From Colimorpha sp045597945 (lineage in GTDB: Bacteria > Bacteroidota > Bacteroidia > Bacteroidales > P3): a stretch of 13,990 bases of DNA. Both the position numbers and the translations under genes were made by a program. The stretch covers positions 1 to 13,990 of the forward strand of contig JAZLLD010000102.1 in NCBI GenBank assembly GCA_045597945.1, read 5' to 3'. Below, one piece after another: positions 1 to 4,975 of the stretch (the first letter of the stretch is position 1; the number at the start of each line of letters is the position of its first letter). The notes beneath the pieces are model-generated. The model did not search any database. It was not told the origin of the DNA and was given only the letters and a program-made list of their open reading frames with translations.

Positions 1-94
1 CAAGATTTTGGCAATCAGAATGATAGCGAGGTGGCGTAAATCCATTAACATTTATAAACACCAACTGAAAATCAATCAATTAACCCCTCAAACG

Positions 95-126
95 TCGCAA
101 AAACCCTTGTAAAACAGGGTGTGCGA
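95..126. promoter_or_regulatory. Two-step inverted repeat upstream of the ART gene
   Basis: TCGCA (95-99) pairs with TGCGA (122-126), and inside it ACCCT (103-107) pairs with AGGGT (116-120), with three unpaired A's on one side and one G on the other. There is no T-run after it, so it is a poor Rho-independent terminator on either strand. Lying 33 bases before the ART start codon, it could be an operator, a leader hairpin of the toxin-like gene, or the end of an upstream transcript. I could not find a clean TAnnTTTG promoter between it and the gene. Confidence 0.4.
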
Positions 127-158
127 AACTTTAGTTACAAATACCTATTGTAAAAACA

Positions 159-719
159 ATGACATTATTTCACGGCTCTCCATTCTTGTTTGACAAGTTT
201 GACCTTTCTAGTGCAGGTGAAGGAACAGGCATCAAGTTTGGATTTGGGGTGTATCTGACAGAGACAGAATCTTCTGCAGTGCATTATTCACAGCCCCGCA
301 ACCTTGACCTAATGCCCGAACATTATCTCTATACTGTTGAGATACCTGATTTGGCAGAAGATAATCATATTGTGTCGGCATTGCCTGTTTCAGTATCCAT
401 TATCCAGAAGGTTGAGGAGAAATTGGGATTATCTGTTCCTAACAAAATAAAAGCCAAGGGCAAAGAGTTCAGGAAGTGGATAGGTACGACTATCACTGGT
501 GCAAAAAAAGCAGGTTTTGCAGAGGAAAAAGCGGCAGCAGAGTTCCTCAACAGTATTGGGGTTCTCTACAATGTCTGGCCTACTGCTCAGACCAAACCTG
601 ATGGTACCAAAAACATTGCTGTGTTTGAAACATCCAATATTCGTATCGTCAAGAGAGAACAAATTGAGATAATGGAAAATAAAGGCAAGTGGATTCTTGT
701 CAGTAGAAAGGAGGTATAA
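159..719 (+). CDS. ADP-ribosyltransferase-like protein (ART-PolyVal type), putative toxin
   Basis: This 186-residue protein has the layout of small ADP-ribosyltransferases of the polyvalent-protein (ART-PolyVal) type. FHGSP at the N-terminus supplies His5. The segment GTGIKFGFGVYLTE supplies Tyr32 in the glycine-rich G-x-G-x-Y strand. A later EEKAAAEFLNSIG helix is followed by NIAVFETSNIRIV, whose Glu157 sits where these families carry the third catalytic acid. The expected reaction is transfer of ADP-ribose from NAD+ to a macromolecule; the target (protein or nucleic acid) cannot be read from sequence. The whole protein is about one ART domain, with no signal peptide or membrane segment, so it should act in the cytoplasm. 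It stops two bases before the NADAR gene, whose family reverses guanine ADP-ribosylation, so a toxin-antitoxin or defence role is inferred. The family call rests on motif recognition, not a profile search. Phage-derived modification enzymes are the main alternative. Confidence 0.7.
   Translation: MTLFHGSPFLFDKFDLSSAGEGTGIKFGFGVYLTETESSAVHYSQPRNLDLMPEHYLYTVEIPDLAEDNHIVSALPVSVSIIQKVEEKLGLSVPNKIKAKGKEFRKWIGTTITGAKKAGFAEEKAAAEFLNSIGVLYNVWPTAQTKPDGTKNIAVFETSNIRIVKREQIEIMENKGKWILVSRKEV
707..714 (+). promoter_or_regulatory. Strong Shine-Dalgarno site for the NADAR gene
   Basis: AAAGGAGG lies seven bases before the ATG at 722 and inside the last codons of the ART gene. Most Bacteroidota genes lack a strong Shine-Dalgarno, and the other starts in this window show none this good, so the second gene of the pair may be translated more strongly than the first. 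Confidence 0.65.
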
Positions 720-721
720 CT

Positions 722-1333
722 ATGGAAAAATCCAAGAGTTCTTCCGGAATATTTGAGTTCATCCAAAAGTTCTATCCAAAATATGTTGGAGACAAGGAAT
801 ATCCCATTTCTGAGTCTGTGTTCTTCCAAAAGAAGACAAATGATCATTGGTTACTCTCGAATATGTCTGCGTGTCCTCTGATGGTCAATAGCATTCCATT
901 CAAAAGTAGTGAACACTTGTTCCAAACAATTAAGTTTGCCACAGAAGAATCCATCAAAGCAGTCTATCATTCCAACTCACCAAAGATGACAGCCAAGCAC
1001 TATCAAAAGTTAGGTGGACATCGTAGAGAAGATTGGGGTGCCATCATCCTTGACACAATGAAATACTGTCTGCAAATAAAGTATGAACAATGCCTTGAGT
1101 TCAGAGAAGAATTGAAAAGAACCAAGGGCAAATACATAGTAGAACTGCAAGACAGGAAATCAGATAAAGAACAATCGAGACCAAATGGATGGGGTGTCAA
1201 GACCAAAGGAAATATGTATGTTGGCCCCAACATAATGGGAAGATTGCTGATGGAATTAAGAGATAACGGCAATCTGGACTACAAACTTCCCGATGATATT
1301 TGTCTGTATCAACAATTCTTGACTGAGCACTAA
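722..1333 (+). CDS. NADAR-domain protein (YbiA/DUF1768 family), putative ADP-ribosylguanine hydrolase antitoxin
   Basis: The 203-residue product shows the NADAR core from about residue 33 to 183. It begins with FFQKKTNDHWLLSNMSACP, the position of the family's SNF-like motif. IPFKSSEHLFQTIKF follows (Ser63-Glu64 in the S-x-EH-x-x-Q motif), then DWG at 104-106, NGWGVKTKGNMYVGPNIMG around 155-173, and the closing RLLMELR. NADAR enzymes bind ADP-ribose, and characterised members remove it from guanine bases; they are found as antitoxins of DarT1-type toxins. Here it directly follows an ART-like gene with a 2-base gap and its own strong ribosome site, so it probably neutralises that enzyme. About 30 residues at the N-terminus and 20 at the C-terminus lie outside the core and are not recognised. 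An unrelated riboflavin-pathway role, known for YbiA-like members, is less likely in this context. Confidence 0.82.
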   Translation: MEKSKSSSGIFEFIQKFYPKYVGDKEYPISESVFFQKKTNDHWLLSNMSACPLMVNSIPFKSSEHLFQTIKFATEESIKAVYHSNSPKMTAKHYQKLGGHRREDWGAIILDTMKYCLQIKYEQCLEFREELKRTKGKYIVELQDRKSDKEQSRPNGWGVKTKGNMYVGPNIMGRLLMELRDNGNLDYKLPDDICLYQQFLTEH

Positions 1334-1349
1334 ACCATACCATTAGAAA

Positions 1350-1359
1350 GGAATATTCC
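1350..1359. repeat. Perfect 10-bp palindrome after the NADAR gene
   Basis: GGAATATTCC begins 17 bases after the NADAR stop codon and just before the B1 promoter. It has no T-run, so it is not a clear terminator. It shares GGAAT/ATTCC half-sites with the palindromes ahead of the AlbA_2 regulator at 2470-2560 and might be a weak site for the same protein. Confidence 0.25.
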
Positions 1360-1376
1360 ACTTCCAAACCCAAATC

Positions 1377-1408
1377 CTTGTCCACCTCAAAAATTATGGC
1401 TAACTTTG
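1377..1408 (+). promoter_or_regulatory. Bacteroidota promoter for candidate RNA B1
   Basis: CTTG (1377-1380), 20 bases, then TAACTTTG (1401-1408) fits the Bacteroidota consensus TTTG-N19-21-TAnnTTTG with one mismatch. No ORF of credible length follows. The next clear signal is the terminator hairpin at 1616-1664, so the product is probably a non-coding RNA of about 250 nt. The sequence just after the box (TTTGCAcCCGACTTTAAG) resembles that after the B2 promoter (TTTTGCAgTCGACTTGAG). Confidence 0.55.
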
Positions 1409-1471
1409 CACCCGACTTTAAGCTCTGGATGTTTCCGTGCCAAATGATAGTTAGACATTAGAACATACAGA

Positions 1472-1493
1472 TTTTGGCCATGCTTTGGCCATG
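1472..1493. repeat. Tandem TTGGCC boxes, 11-bp period (copy 1)
   Basis: TTTTGGCCATG is followed directly by CTTTGGCCATG, so the TGGCC cores start at 1475 and 1486, exactly 11 bases apart. The same spacing recurs at 1680/1691 and 4836/4847. Confidence 0.5.
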
Positions 1494-1615
1494 ACTTTGA
1501 AGTTTTGTTGGTTTTTGATGAAACATCAGAAGGACACAAGACCAAGGAAGAGCTTCAATATCAACCAATAAGGAATAACAAGAAGCAGGGACTCTGTTCC
1601 CGCTTCGGGCACAGA

Positions 1616-1664
1616 TGGACTCTGTAAGTAGCTAAAACACAACTGCTTGCAGAGTCCATTTTTT
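1616..1664 (+). terminator. Rho-independent terminator of RNA B1
   Basis: A 16-bp stem (TGGACTCTGTAAGTAG with CTGCTTGCAGAGTCCA) and 11-base loop are followed at once by TTTTTT. The run of T's and the G-U pairs place it on the plus strand. Confidence 0.75.
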
Positions 1665-1676
1665 CTTTTATGCTAA

Positions 1677-1698
1677 AAATGGCCACATTTTGGCCGCA
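1677..1698. repeat. Tandem TTGGCC boxes, 11-bp period (copy 2)
   Basis: AAATGGCCACA followed by TTTTGGCCGCA, cores at 1680 and 1691. This pair lies just after the B1 terminator, between it and the minus-strand terminator. Confidence 0.45.
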
Positions 1699-1713
1699 TT
1701 TTACACAATTTGC

Positions 1714-1766
1714 AGCAAAAAAGAGTGTGTGCCAAAGTCTGATTGGAGACTTTTGACACACTCTTT
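1714..1766 (-). terminator. Rho-independent terminator reading leftward
   Basis: AAAGAGTGTGT (1720-1730) pairs with ACACACTCTTT (1756-1766). After a small internal loop, AAAGTCT (1734-1740) pairs with AGACTTT (1747-1753) around the loop GATTGG. On the minus strand the hairpin runs into TTTTTTGC (complement of the A-run at 1717-1722), the classic terminator form. The weaker CTCTTTATAG on the plus strand could also stop rightward read-through. It sits 28 bases past the stop of the decayed gene at 1794-2022. Confidence 0.75.
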
Positions 1767-1793
1767 ATAGGCTTATTACCTATTCTTTCAGTC

Positions 1794-2022
1794 CTAAAAC
1801 AAGCCATCACAAGCTGCACTTGCCACTTCATCTGCTTTCTCATCAAAAGATAACTTCACATCGTAAGAAGAAGAAAAACTTTGTTCTTTGAAGACAAGGA
1901 CTGTAGCGATAATGATGTAATAGCCTGCAATACCGCCAAAATAGGAGAATATGATGAGGATGCTTGAGCGATAAGAAACTGGAACCTTATATTGTAGAAG
2001 GAGAATCTTTATGAATTGGCAT
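1794..2022 (-). pseudogene. Decayed small membrane protein gene
   Basis: Reading leftward, an ATG at 2022-2020 starts MPIHKDSPSTI and then meets a stop (TAA). Shifting frame by one base at that point gives a coherent continuation of roughly 65 residues: YKVPVSYRSS, a long hydrophobic stretch (SILIIFSYFGGIAG, then YYIIIATVLVF) and a charged tail ending ACDGLF with TAG at 1796-1794. The second frame is open from 2045 but has no ATG, GTG or TTG, so the span is not a multiple of three and a one-base indel is the simplest reading. The product would have been a small inner-membrane protein with one or two membrane helices. A proper leftward terminator follows, which supports a once-expressed gene. 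I do not recognise the family. A sequencing error is possible. Confidence 0.5.
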
Positions 2023-2064
2023 AAAGACTTGGACTTATCGTGAGTTTATTGAAATAGGATAAAA

Positions 2065-2151
2065 TTGCGTAGCCCTCTATTCTTGCGAAGGCATTTATAA
2101 AGCATTGGTGGGGTGTTCTGCTACCCCATGAGTATGTTGGTTAAGAAATGG
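2065..2151. repeat. Direct repeat A, copy 1
   Basis: About 87 bases, from TTGCGTAGCCC to TTAAGAAATGG, match 4010-4098 in the same orientation at about 85% by eye. A small hairpin, TGGGGT/ACCCCA (2109-2128), is kept in copy 2 with one G-U pair. The two copies flank the AlbA_2 regulator. Function unknown: it could be the footprint of a mobile element, a recombination scar or a leader. Confidence 0.65.
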
Positions 2152-2269
2152 ACTCACACAACCTCTTGTAAATAAGAGAGAATGGGCTGACTTAGGATAT
2201 AATGGAACGAGGATGAGTATTGATGTTCATCAGAATCTCAATATTCTGACCTCCAACGTCAAAAGAATG

Positions 2270-2320
2270 AAAAACAAGGTGATTGCTAAATTCTTTAAAA
2301 TCTGCAATCATCTTGTTTTT
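2270..2320 (+). terminator. Strong hairpin with 17-bp stem
   Basis: AAAAACAAGGTGATTGC (2270-2286) pairs with GCAATCATCTTGTTTTT (2304-2320) around a 17-base loop. The one imperfect pair is a G-U on the plus strand and would be A-C on the minus strand, so a rightward transcript fits best. The arm ends in TTTTT. No intact gene precedes it, so it may end a transcript running out of repeat A1 or insulate the regulator. Confidence 0.55.
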
Positions 2321-2469
2321 GTATTCATAAAACTCTATTTTGAACATTTTTGTGTCGGTCTTTTGACTGTCGTACTACTCACGCTTTGAGAAGGAAGATA
2401 AGTATTTGGGATTTTACCTTGGGGGCTCTCGTCTGCATAACACAGGCTATAAGCCACTAATTGCCCTGT

Positions 2470-2560
2470 TTTTGGAATCCAAAAGCACTATTACCTTGCA
2501 ATTTCCAATAAAAAACATTAAAATACTGGAATTTTCCAAAAGCAATATTGGAATTCCAAT
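2470..2560. promoter_or_regulatory. Operator-like cluster of TTGGAA/TTCCAA palindromes
   Basis: Three palindromes share the same half-site: TTTTGGAATCCAAAA (2470-2484), TGGAATTTTCCA (2527-2538) and ATTGGAATTCCAAT (2547-2560); a lone TTTCCAAT half-site lies at 2502-2509. The last one overlaps the -33 box of the regulator's promoter, and the last two are centred 21 bp apart, two helical turns. A 15-base near-direct repeat (TCCAAAAGCAnTATT, 2478 and 2535) adds to the symmetry. This suggests cooperative binding by a repressor, perhaps the regulator itself. Confidence 0.55.
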
Positions 2561-2578
2561 GGAAAGTGCCTAACTTTG
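2547..2578 (+). promoter_or_regulatory. Promoter of the AlbA_2 regulator
   Basis: ATTG (2547-2550), 20 bases, TAACTTTG (2571-2578). It places the transcript start near 2585 and therefore rules out the upstream TTG codon at 2548 as the start. The -33 box lies inside the palindrome at 2547-2560. Confidence 0.7.
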
Positions 2579-2604
2579 CAGAAAATATAGAAAGCATCAA
2601 TGTT

Positions 2605-3909
2605 ATGATTACAGCAGTAGACATAAAGAGAATGTCAGAACGTGGCGAGTCCTACAATGTGGATTTCAAGGTTTCCGTACCTCAGAAAGTACGTGATATA
2701 ACTGAAGAGGTGTGCAGTTTCGCCAATGCCGCTGGTGGATATGTGCTTATTGGCATAGATGACCACGGAACAATTAAGGGCACCACTATAGATAATTCCA
2801 AGCGGTCAGCAATCCAAGGTTCTATTGGAGAAATCTCGCCAGCACTTCACTGCGATCTGTACCCAGTAGAAGTGGATGGTACCGAGGTCTGGGTAGTGGA
2901 AGTTCCTGCCGGAAGGCAAGTGCCATACTTCTTTTGTGGCAGTATCTTCGTCAGGGAAGGAGCCAACAGTCAAAAACTCACGAACGTGGAAGAAATCCGC
3001 GAGTTGTTCCAGCAAGCGGAAAAGATATACTATGACTCCATACCTAACAGGAAGTACAATATCTATGACAATTTGGATGCTGACACACTGAAAGCATTCA
3101 GGCGTGAAGCTCACATATCCAACAATGTGGATGACGAGCAACTGCTTGAAAACCTGCAGGCATTTACCGAGAATGGCGATGTAAAGCGTGGTGCTATACT
3201 GTTTTTTGACAAGCATCCCGAGAATCTGTTCTTTCACGCTGTGGTCAGATGCACTCAGTTCAAAGGAACAGACAAGTTGCACATCATTGATGACAAGACT
3301 TTCGGTGGACCTCTCGTAGCCCAATATGAGCAGGCTCTCAGCTGGCTTCAGGACAAGTTGAAGCTCGAATATGAAATTAAAGGTACGGGGGCACGTACAG
3401 AGAAGTGGGAAATGCCTCTTGATGTATTTCGCGAGGCATTGATAAACGCCCTCGCCCATAGAGACTACTATGAGCAGGGAGCCTTCACCAACGTGGAGGT
3501 GTATGATGACAGGATTGAGATCACAAATCCTGGAGGACTTCTTCCTTTGGTCGCAAGACATTTTGGCAGGAAGAGCCTTTCTCGCAATCCATACATTTTC
3601 AGTCTGTTCATGCGAATGAACCTTGTCGAGCATGTCGGCTCTGGTATAGGCAGAATGCAGGAGCTGATGCTTAATGCAGGTTTGCCAGAACCTCAATACG
3701 AAACTGAAGGTATGTTCAATATCACCCTTTTAAGGAAAGGTCATTACGCAAATAGTCCTGAGCTTTCTGACTTGGAAAAGCAGGTCATTGAACTTATGTC
3801 TGGCGATGTCAAGCCTACTGTTGATGAGTTGTGCAAGAAGATTAACAGAAAGAAATCCACGACCTATAACCTGCTGAAATCCCTCCGTGATAAAGGTCTT
3901 TTGAAATAA
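2605..3909 (+). CDS. AlbA_2 / RecG-like ATP-binding transcriptional regulator
   Basis: With the ATG at 2605 the product is 434 residues. Residues about 10-130 form an AlbA_2 (Schlafen AlbA_2/AAA_4) domain: E15SYNVDFK, then ANAAGGYVLIGIDDHG (40-55) and GSIFVREG (112-119). Residues about 272-360 match the HATPase_c_4 region of RecG-like regulators: REALINALAHRDY, RIEITNPGGLL and VGSGIGRM. Residues 385-434 look like a winged helix (PTVDELCKKINRKKSTTYNLLKSL). Such proteins are cytoplasmic and are usually called ATP-dependent transcriptional regulators or putative DNA-binding proteins; they lack the helicase domains of true RecG. The promoter at 2571-2578 fixes this start over the longer TTG frame. 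Operator-like palindromes in the promoter suggest autoregulation. The gene stands alone between two copies of repeat A; its targets are unknown. Confidence 0.85.
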   Translation: MITAVDIKRMSERGESYNVDFKVSVPQKVRDITEEVCSFANAAGGYVLIGIDDHGTIKGTTIDNSKRSAIQGSIGEISPALHCDLYPVEVDGTEVWVVEVPAGRQVPYFFCGSIFVREGANSQKLTNVEEIRELFQQAEKIYYDSIPNRKYNIYDNLDADTLKAFRREAHISNNVDDEQLLENLQAFTENGDVKRGAILFFDKHPENLFFHAVVRCTQFKGTDKLHIIDDKTFGGPLVAQYEQALSWLQDKLKLEYEIKGTGARTEKWEMPLDVFREALINALAHRDYYEQGAFTNVEVYDDRIEITNPGGLLPLVARHFGRKSLSRNPYIFSLFMRMNLVEHVGSGIGRMQELMLNAGLPEPQYETEGMFNITLLRKGHYANSPELSDLEKQVIELMSGDVKPTVDELCKKINRKKSTTYNLLKSLRDKGLLK

Positions 3910-3927
3910 TACTGATATTCTATATCT

Positions 3928-4017
3928 ATGAATAGTAAGGACAAAAGCGAGAAGTACTTCATTCTGTCAGCAATACTCGGTGGCTGCGTTCTAATCTCCT
4001 GCCTTGTATTTGCGTAG
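3928..4017 (+). CDS. Possible 29-residue membrane peptide
   Basis: Eighteen bases after the regulator's stop, an ATG opens 29 codons ending in TAG. The peptide has a charged start (MNSKDKSEK) and one membrane helix (YFILSAILGGCVLISCLVFA). It has the look of small membrane peptides, including type I toxin peptides, but I know no family. Its stop lies inside the first bases of repeat A2, and copy A1 has no matching ORF before it. Short hydrophobic ORFs arise by chance, so confidence is low. Confidence 0.3.
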   Translation: MNSKDKSEKYFILSAILGGCVLISCLVFA

Positions 4018-4098
4018 CCCCTCTATTCCAAAGAAGGCATTTAAAAAAGCATTGGTGGGGTGTTCTGATACCTCATGGGTATATTGCTTAAGAAAGGG
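4010..4098. repeat. Direct repeat A, copy 2
   Basis: From TTGCGTAGCCC to TTAAGAAAGGG, about 85% like 2065-2151 and in the same orientation. The hairpin TGGGGT/ACCTCA keeps pairing through one G-U. It ends right at a candidate start (ATG 4100) of the interrupted gene at 4100-4606, so here it could act as that gene's leader. Confidence 0.65.
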
Positions 4099-4117
4099 AA
4101 TGACAATAGATTTATAT

Positions 4118-4255
4118 ATGGCTACCAAAACTACTTTTACAGAAAGAGAACAAAAATGGATTGAATCCTCTCAATAGGAGTTCAACTGTTATACGAAGGA
4201 ATGGCTGGAAGATGATAGAATTATCACCTTCTGGACAGACTTCACCAAGTGTGAA
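4118..4255 (+). pseudogene. 5' part of the 4256-4606 gene, broken by an in-frame amber codon
   Basis: ATG at 4118 (or 4100) opens a frame reading MATKTTFTEREQKWIESSQ, then TAG at 4175-4177, then EFNCYTKEWLEDDRIITFWTDFTKCE, running without a gap into the Met at 4256. The residues before and after the stop look protein-like and share the downstream frame, so the original product was probably about 163 residues. A single C-to-T change in a CAG (Gln) codon would explain it. Read-through or TAG recoding is possible but has no other support here. Confidence 0.5.
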
Positions 4256-4606
4256 ATGAAGCATTTCTCAAAGATTATTCTAGATGTAGATGACCTATAT
4301 GAAGAAGAAATTGAGGAATGTGAGAGCCCAAAGAACATTAAGAAGGCTACCACTGACCTCAAAAAACTATATCACAAGTTAGTAGAAGAGAACAAATCTG
4401 ACCTCCCCAAACTCACAGATTTGGTCATTGTGTTTCTTCGTAAGGCACAACAGCACGAAGAACTTGACAATGGCATATATGCTATTGGTGAAGTCTATTC
4501 AAATCTTGTTGATGAGATAGCAGACTACGTTGCTGACCACATTGAAGAATATGCTGACCAAGACATAAATAGATTTGAGAGTATATCTGGCTATGAGGTA
4601 AGATAA
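4256..4606 (+). CDS. Acidic helical protein of unknown function, possibly a truncated remnant
   Basis: From the ATG at 4256 the product is 116 residues, soluble, very acidic and mostly helical by appearance: DVDDLYEEEIEECESPKN near the start, a lysine-rich helix, LTDLVIVFLRKAQQHEELD, and an acidic end (EYADQDINRFES). It has no signal peptide, membrane helix or motif I can name. The frame continues upstream through an amber codon to 4118 or 4100, so this is probably the larger part of a broken gene, though internal initiation is possible. No promoter of Bacteroidota type is evident directly before 4256. A hairpin follows the stop by four bases. It lies between repeat A2 and candidate RNA B2; the context gives no function. 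Confidence 0.5.
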   Translation: MKHFSKIILDVDDLYEEEIEECESPKNIKKATTDLKKLYHKLVEENKSDLPKLTDLVIVFLRKAQQHEELDNGIYAIGEVYSNLVDEIADYVADHIEEYADQDINRFESISGYEVR

Positions 4607-4610
4607 TTGG

Positions 4611-4634
4611 GAAATGGATTGTACAACCCATTTC
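4611..4634 (+). terminator. Weak terminator-like hairpin
   Basis: GAAATGG (4611-4617) pairs with CCATTTC (4628-4634), with TTGTACAA inside. It begins four bases after the stop of the preceding gene, but there is no T-run, so intrinsic termination is uncertain. Confidence 0.35.
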
Positions 4635-4681
4635 GCTCATATCATAAACAATTGGTTATCTTGCGGTAAGTTTTGCAAAGT

Positions 4682-4713
4682 TTTGGGTATATGAGATGAA
4701 ATTGGTATTTTTG
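4682..4713 (+). promoter_or_regulatory. Bacteroidota promoter for candidate RNA B2
   Basis: TTTG (4682-4685), exactly 20 bases, then TATTTTTG (4706-4713) is a full match to the Bacteroidota consensus. No ORF of credible length follows; the transcript should end at the hairpin and T-run at 4976-5025. Confidence 0.65.
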
Positions 4714-4832
4714 CAGTCGACTTGAGATAACCTCAACAAAGGCGGGAAAGAACACTTGTTCTACAGAAGGAAATTATGCAGGCAACAAAGTGATACATTA
4801 CTGTAAAGAGCCTCCCACCTTGTGATAATGCA

Positions 4833-4855
4833 ATTTGGCCGCACATTGGCCGCAT
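4833..4855. repeat. Tandem TTGGCC boxes, 11-bp period (copy 3)
   Basis: ATTTGGCCGCA then CATTGGCCGCA, cores at 4836 and 4847. A further partial pair (TTGGCCATTGGCATT, 4869-4883) follows with a shorter, 7-base step. Confidence 0.5.
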
Positions 4856-4975
4856 TATTCCAATATAGTTGGCCATTGGCATTAAATTGATACACCCAAG
4901 ACAGTGCAAGTTGCTAATTATCACCAATAAGACCAAATAACATTGATACAGGGTGCTTCCGCTTCGGACACAGAC

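Larger units (their letters stand above)
1415..1664 (+). ncRNA. Candidate structured RNA B1 (repeat copy 1)
   Basis: A promoter upstream and a terminator at the end bracket about 250 bases with no convincing ORF. The 3' part resembles 4917-5025 closely. Hairpin 1 is TCTGT-t-CCCG, loop CTT, CGGG-c-ACAGA (1593-1615). Hairpin 2 is a 16-bp stem, 1616-1631 with 1643-1658 including two G-U pairs, an 11-base loop beginning CTAAAA, and six T's (1659-1664). Compared with B2, the stems keep pairing despite many substitutions, and the G-U pairs hold only on the plus strand. A tandem TTTGGCCATG pair (1472-1493) could form another small hairpin. I do not recognise the RNA family. A minus-strand ORF over it is not favoured. 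A transposon-derived palindromic repeat is the main alternative. Confidence 0.55.

Noticed and set aside
1..112. End of an upstream gene (frames ending at 39 or 112)
   Set aside because: Both frames are open to the window edge but too short to judge; neither has a recognisable motif.
129..158. Promoter for the ART gene (TACCTATTG)
   Set aside because: It needs an inserted base to match TAnnTTTG and has no good TTTG box at the right distance.
1561..1761. Minus-strand ORF over B1, similar in part to the minus-strand ORF at 4914-5141
   Set aside because: The shared part covers exactly the RNA hairpins. The differences change many amino acids but preserve base pairing, so RNA structure explains the similarity better than a protein.
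2213..2389. 58-codon plus-strand ORF (MSIDVHQNLNILTS...)
   Set aside because: It runs through the strong 17-bp hairpin at 2270-2320, and its end is low-complexity Phe/Leu/Val from the hairpin and T-rich DNA. No family match. The frame is open back to 2132 without another ATG, so a relic cannot be excluded.
2548..2604. 19-codon N-terminal extension of the regulator from a TTG codon
   Set aside because: The TTG lies in the -33 box and the extension spans the promoter's TAACTTTG box, so it would not be in the transcript. The ATG at 2605 gives the normal AlbA_2 start.
2806..3696. Long minus-strand ORF opposite the regulator
   Set aside because: It is a shadow of the AlbA_2 gene: no domain motifs, an odd composition, and no promoter.
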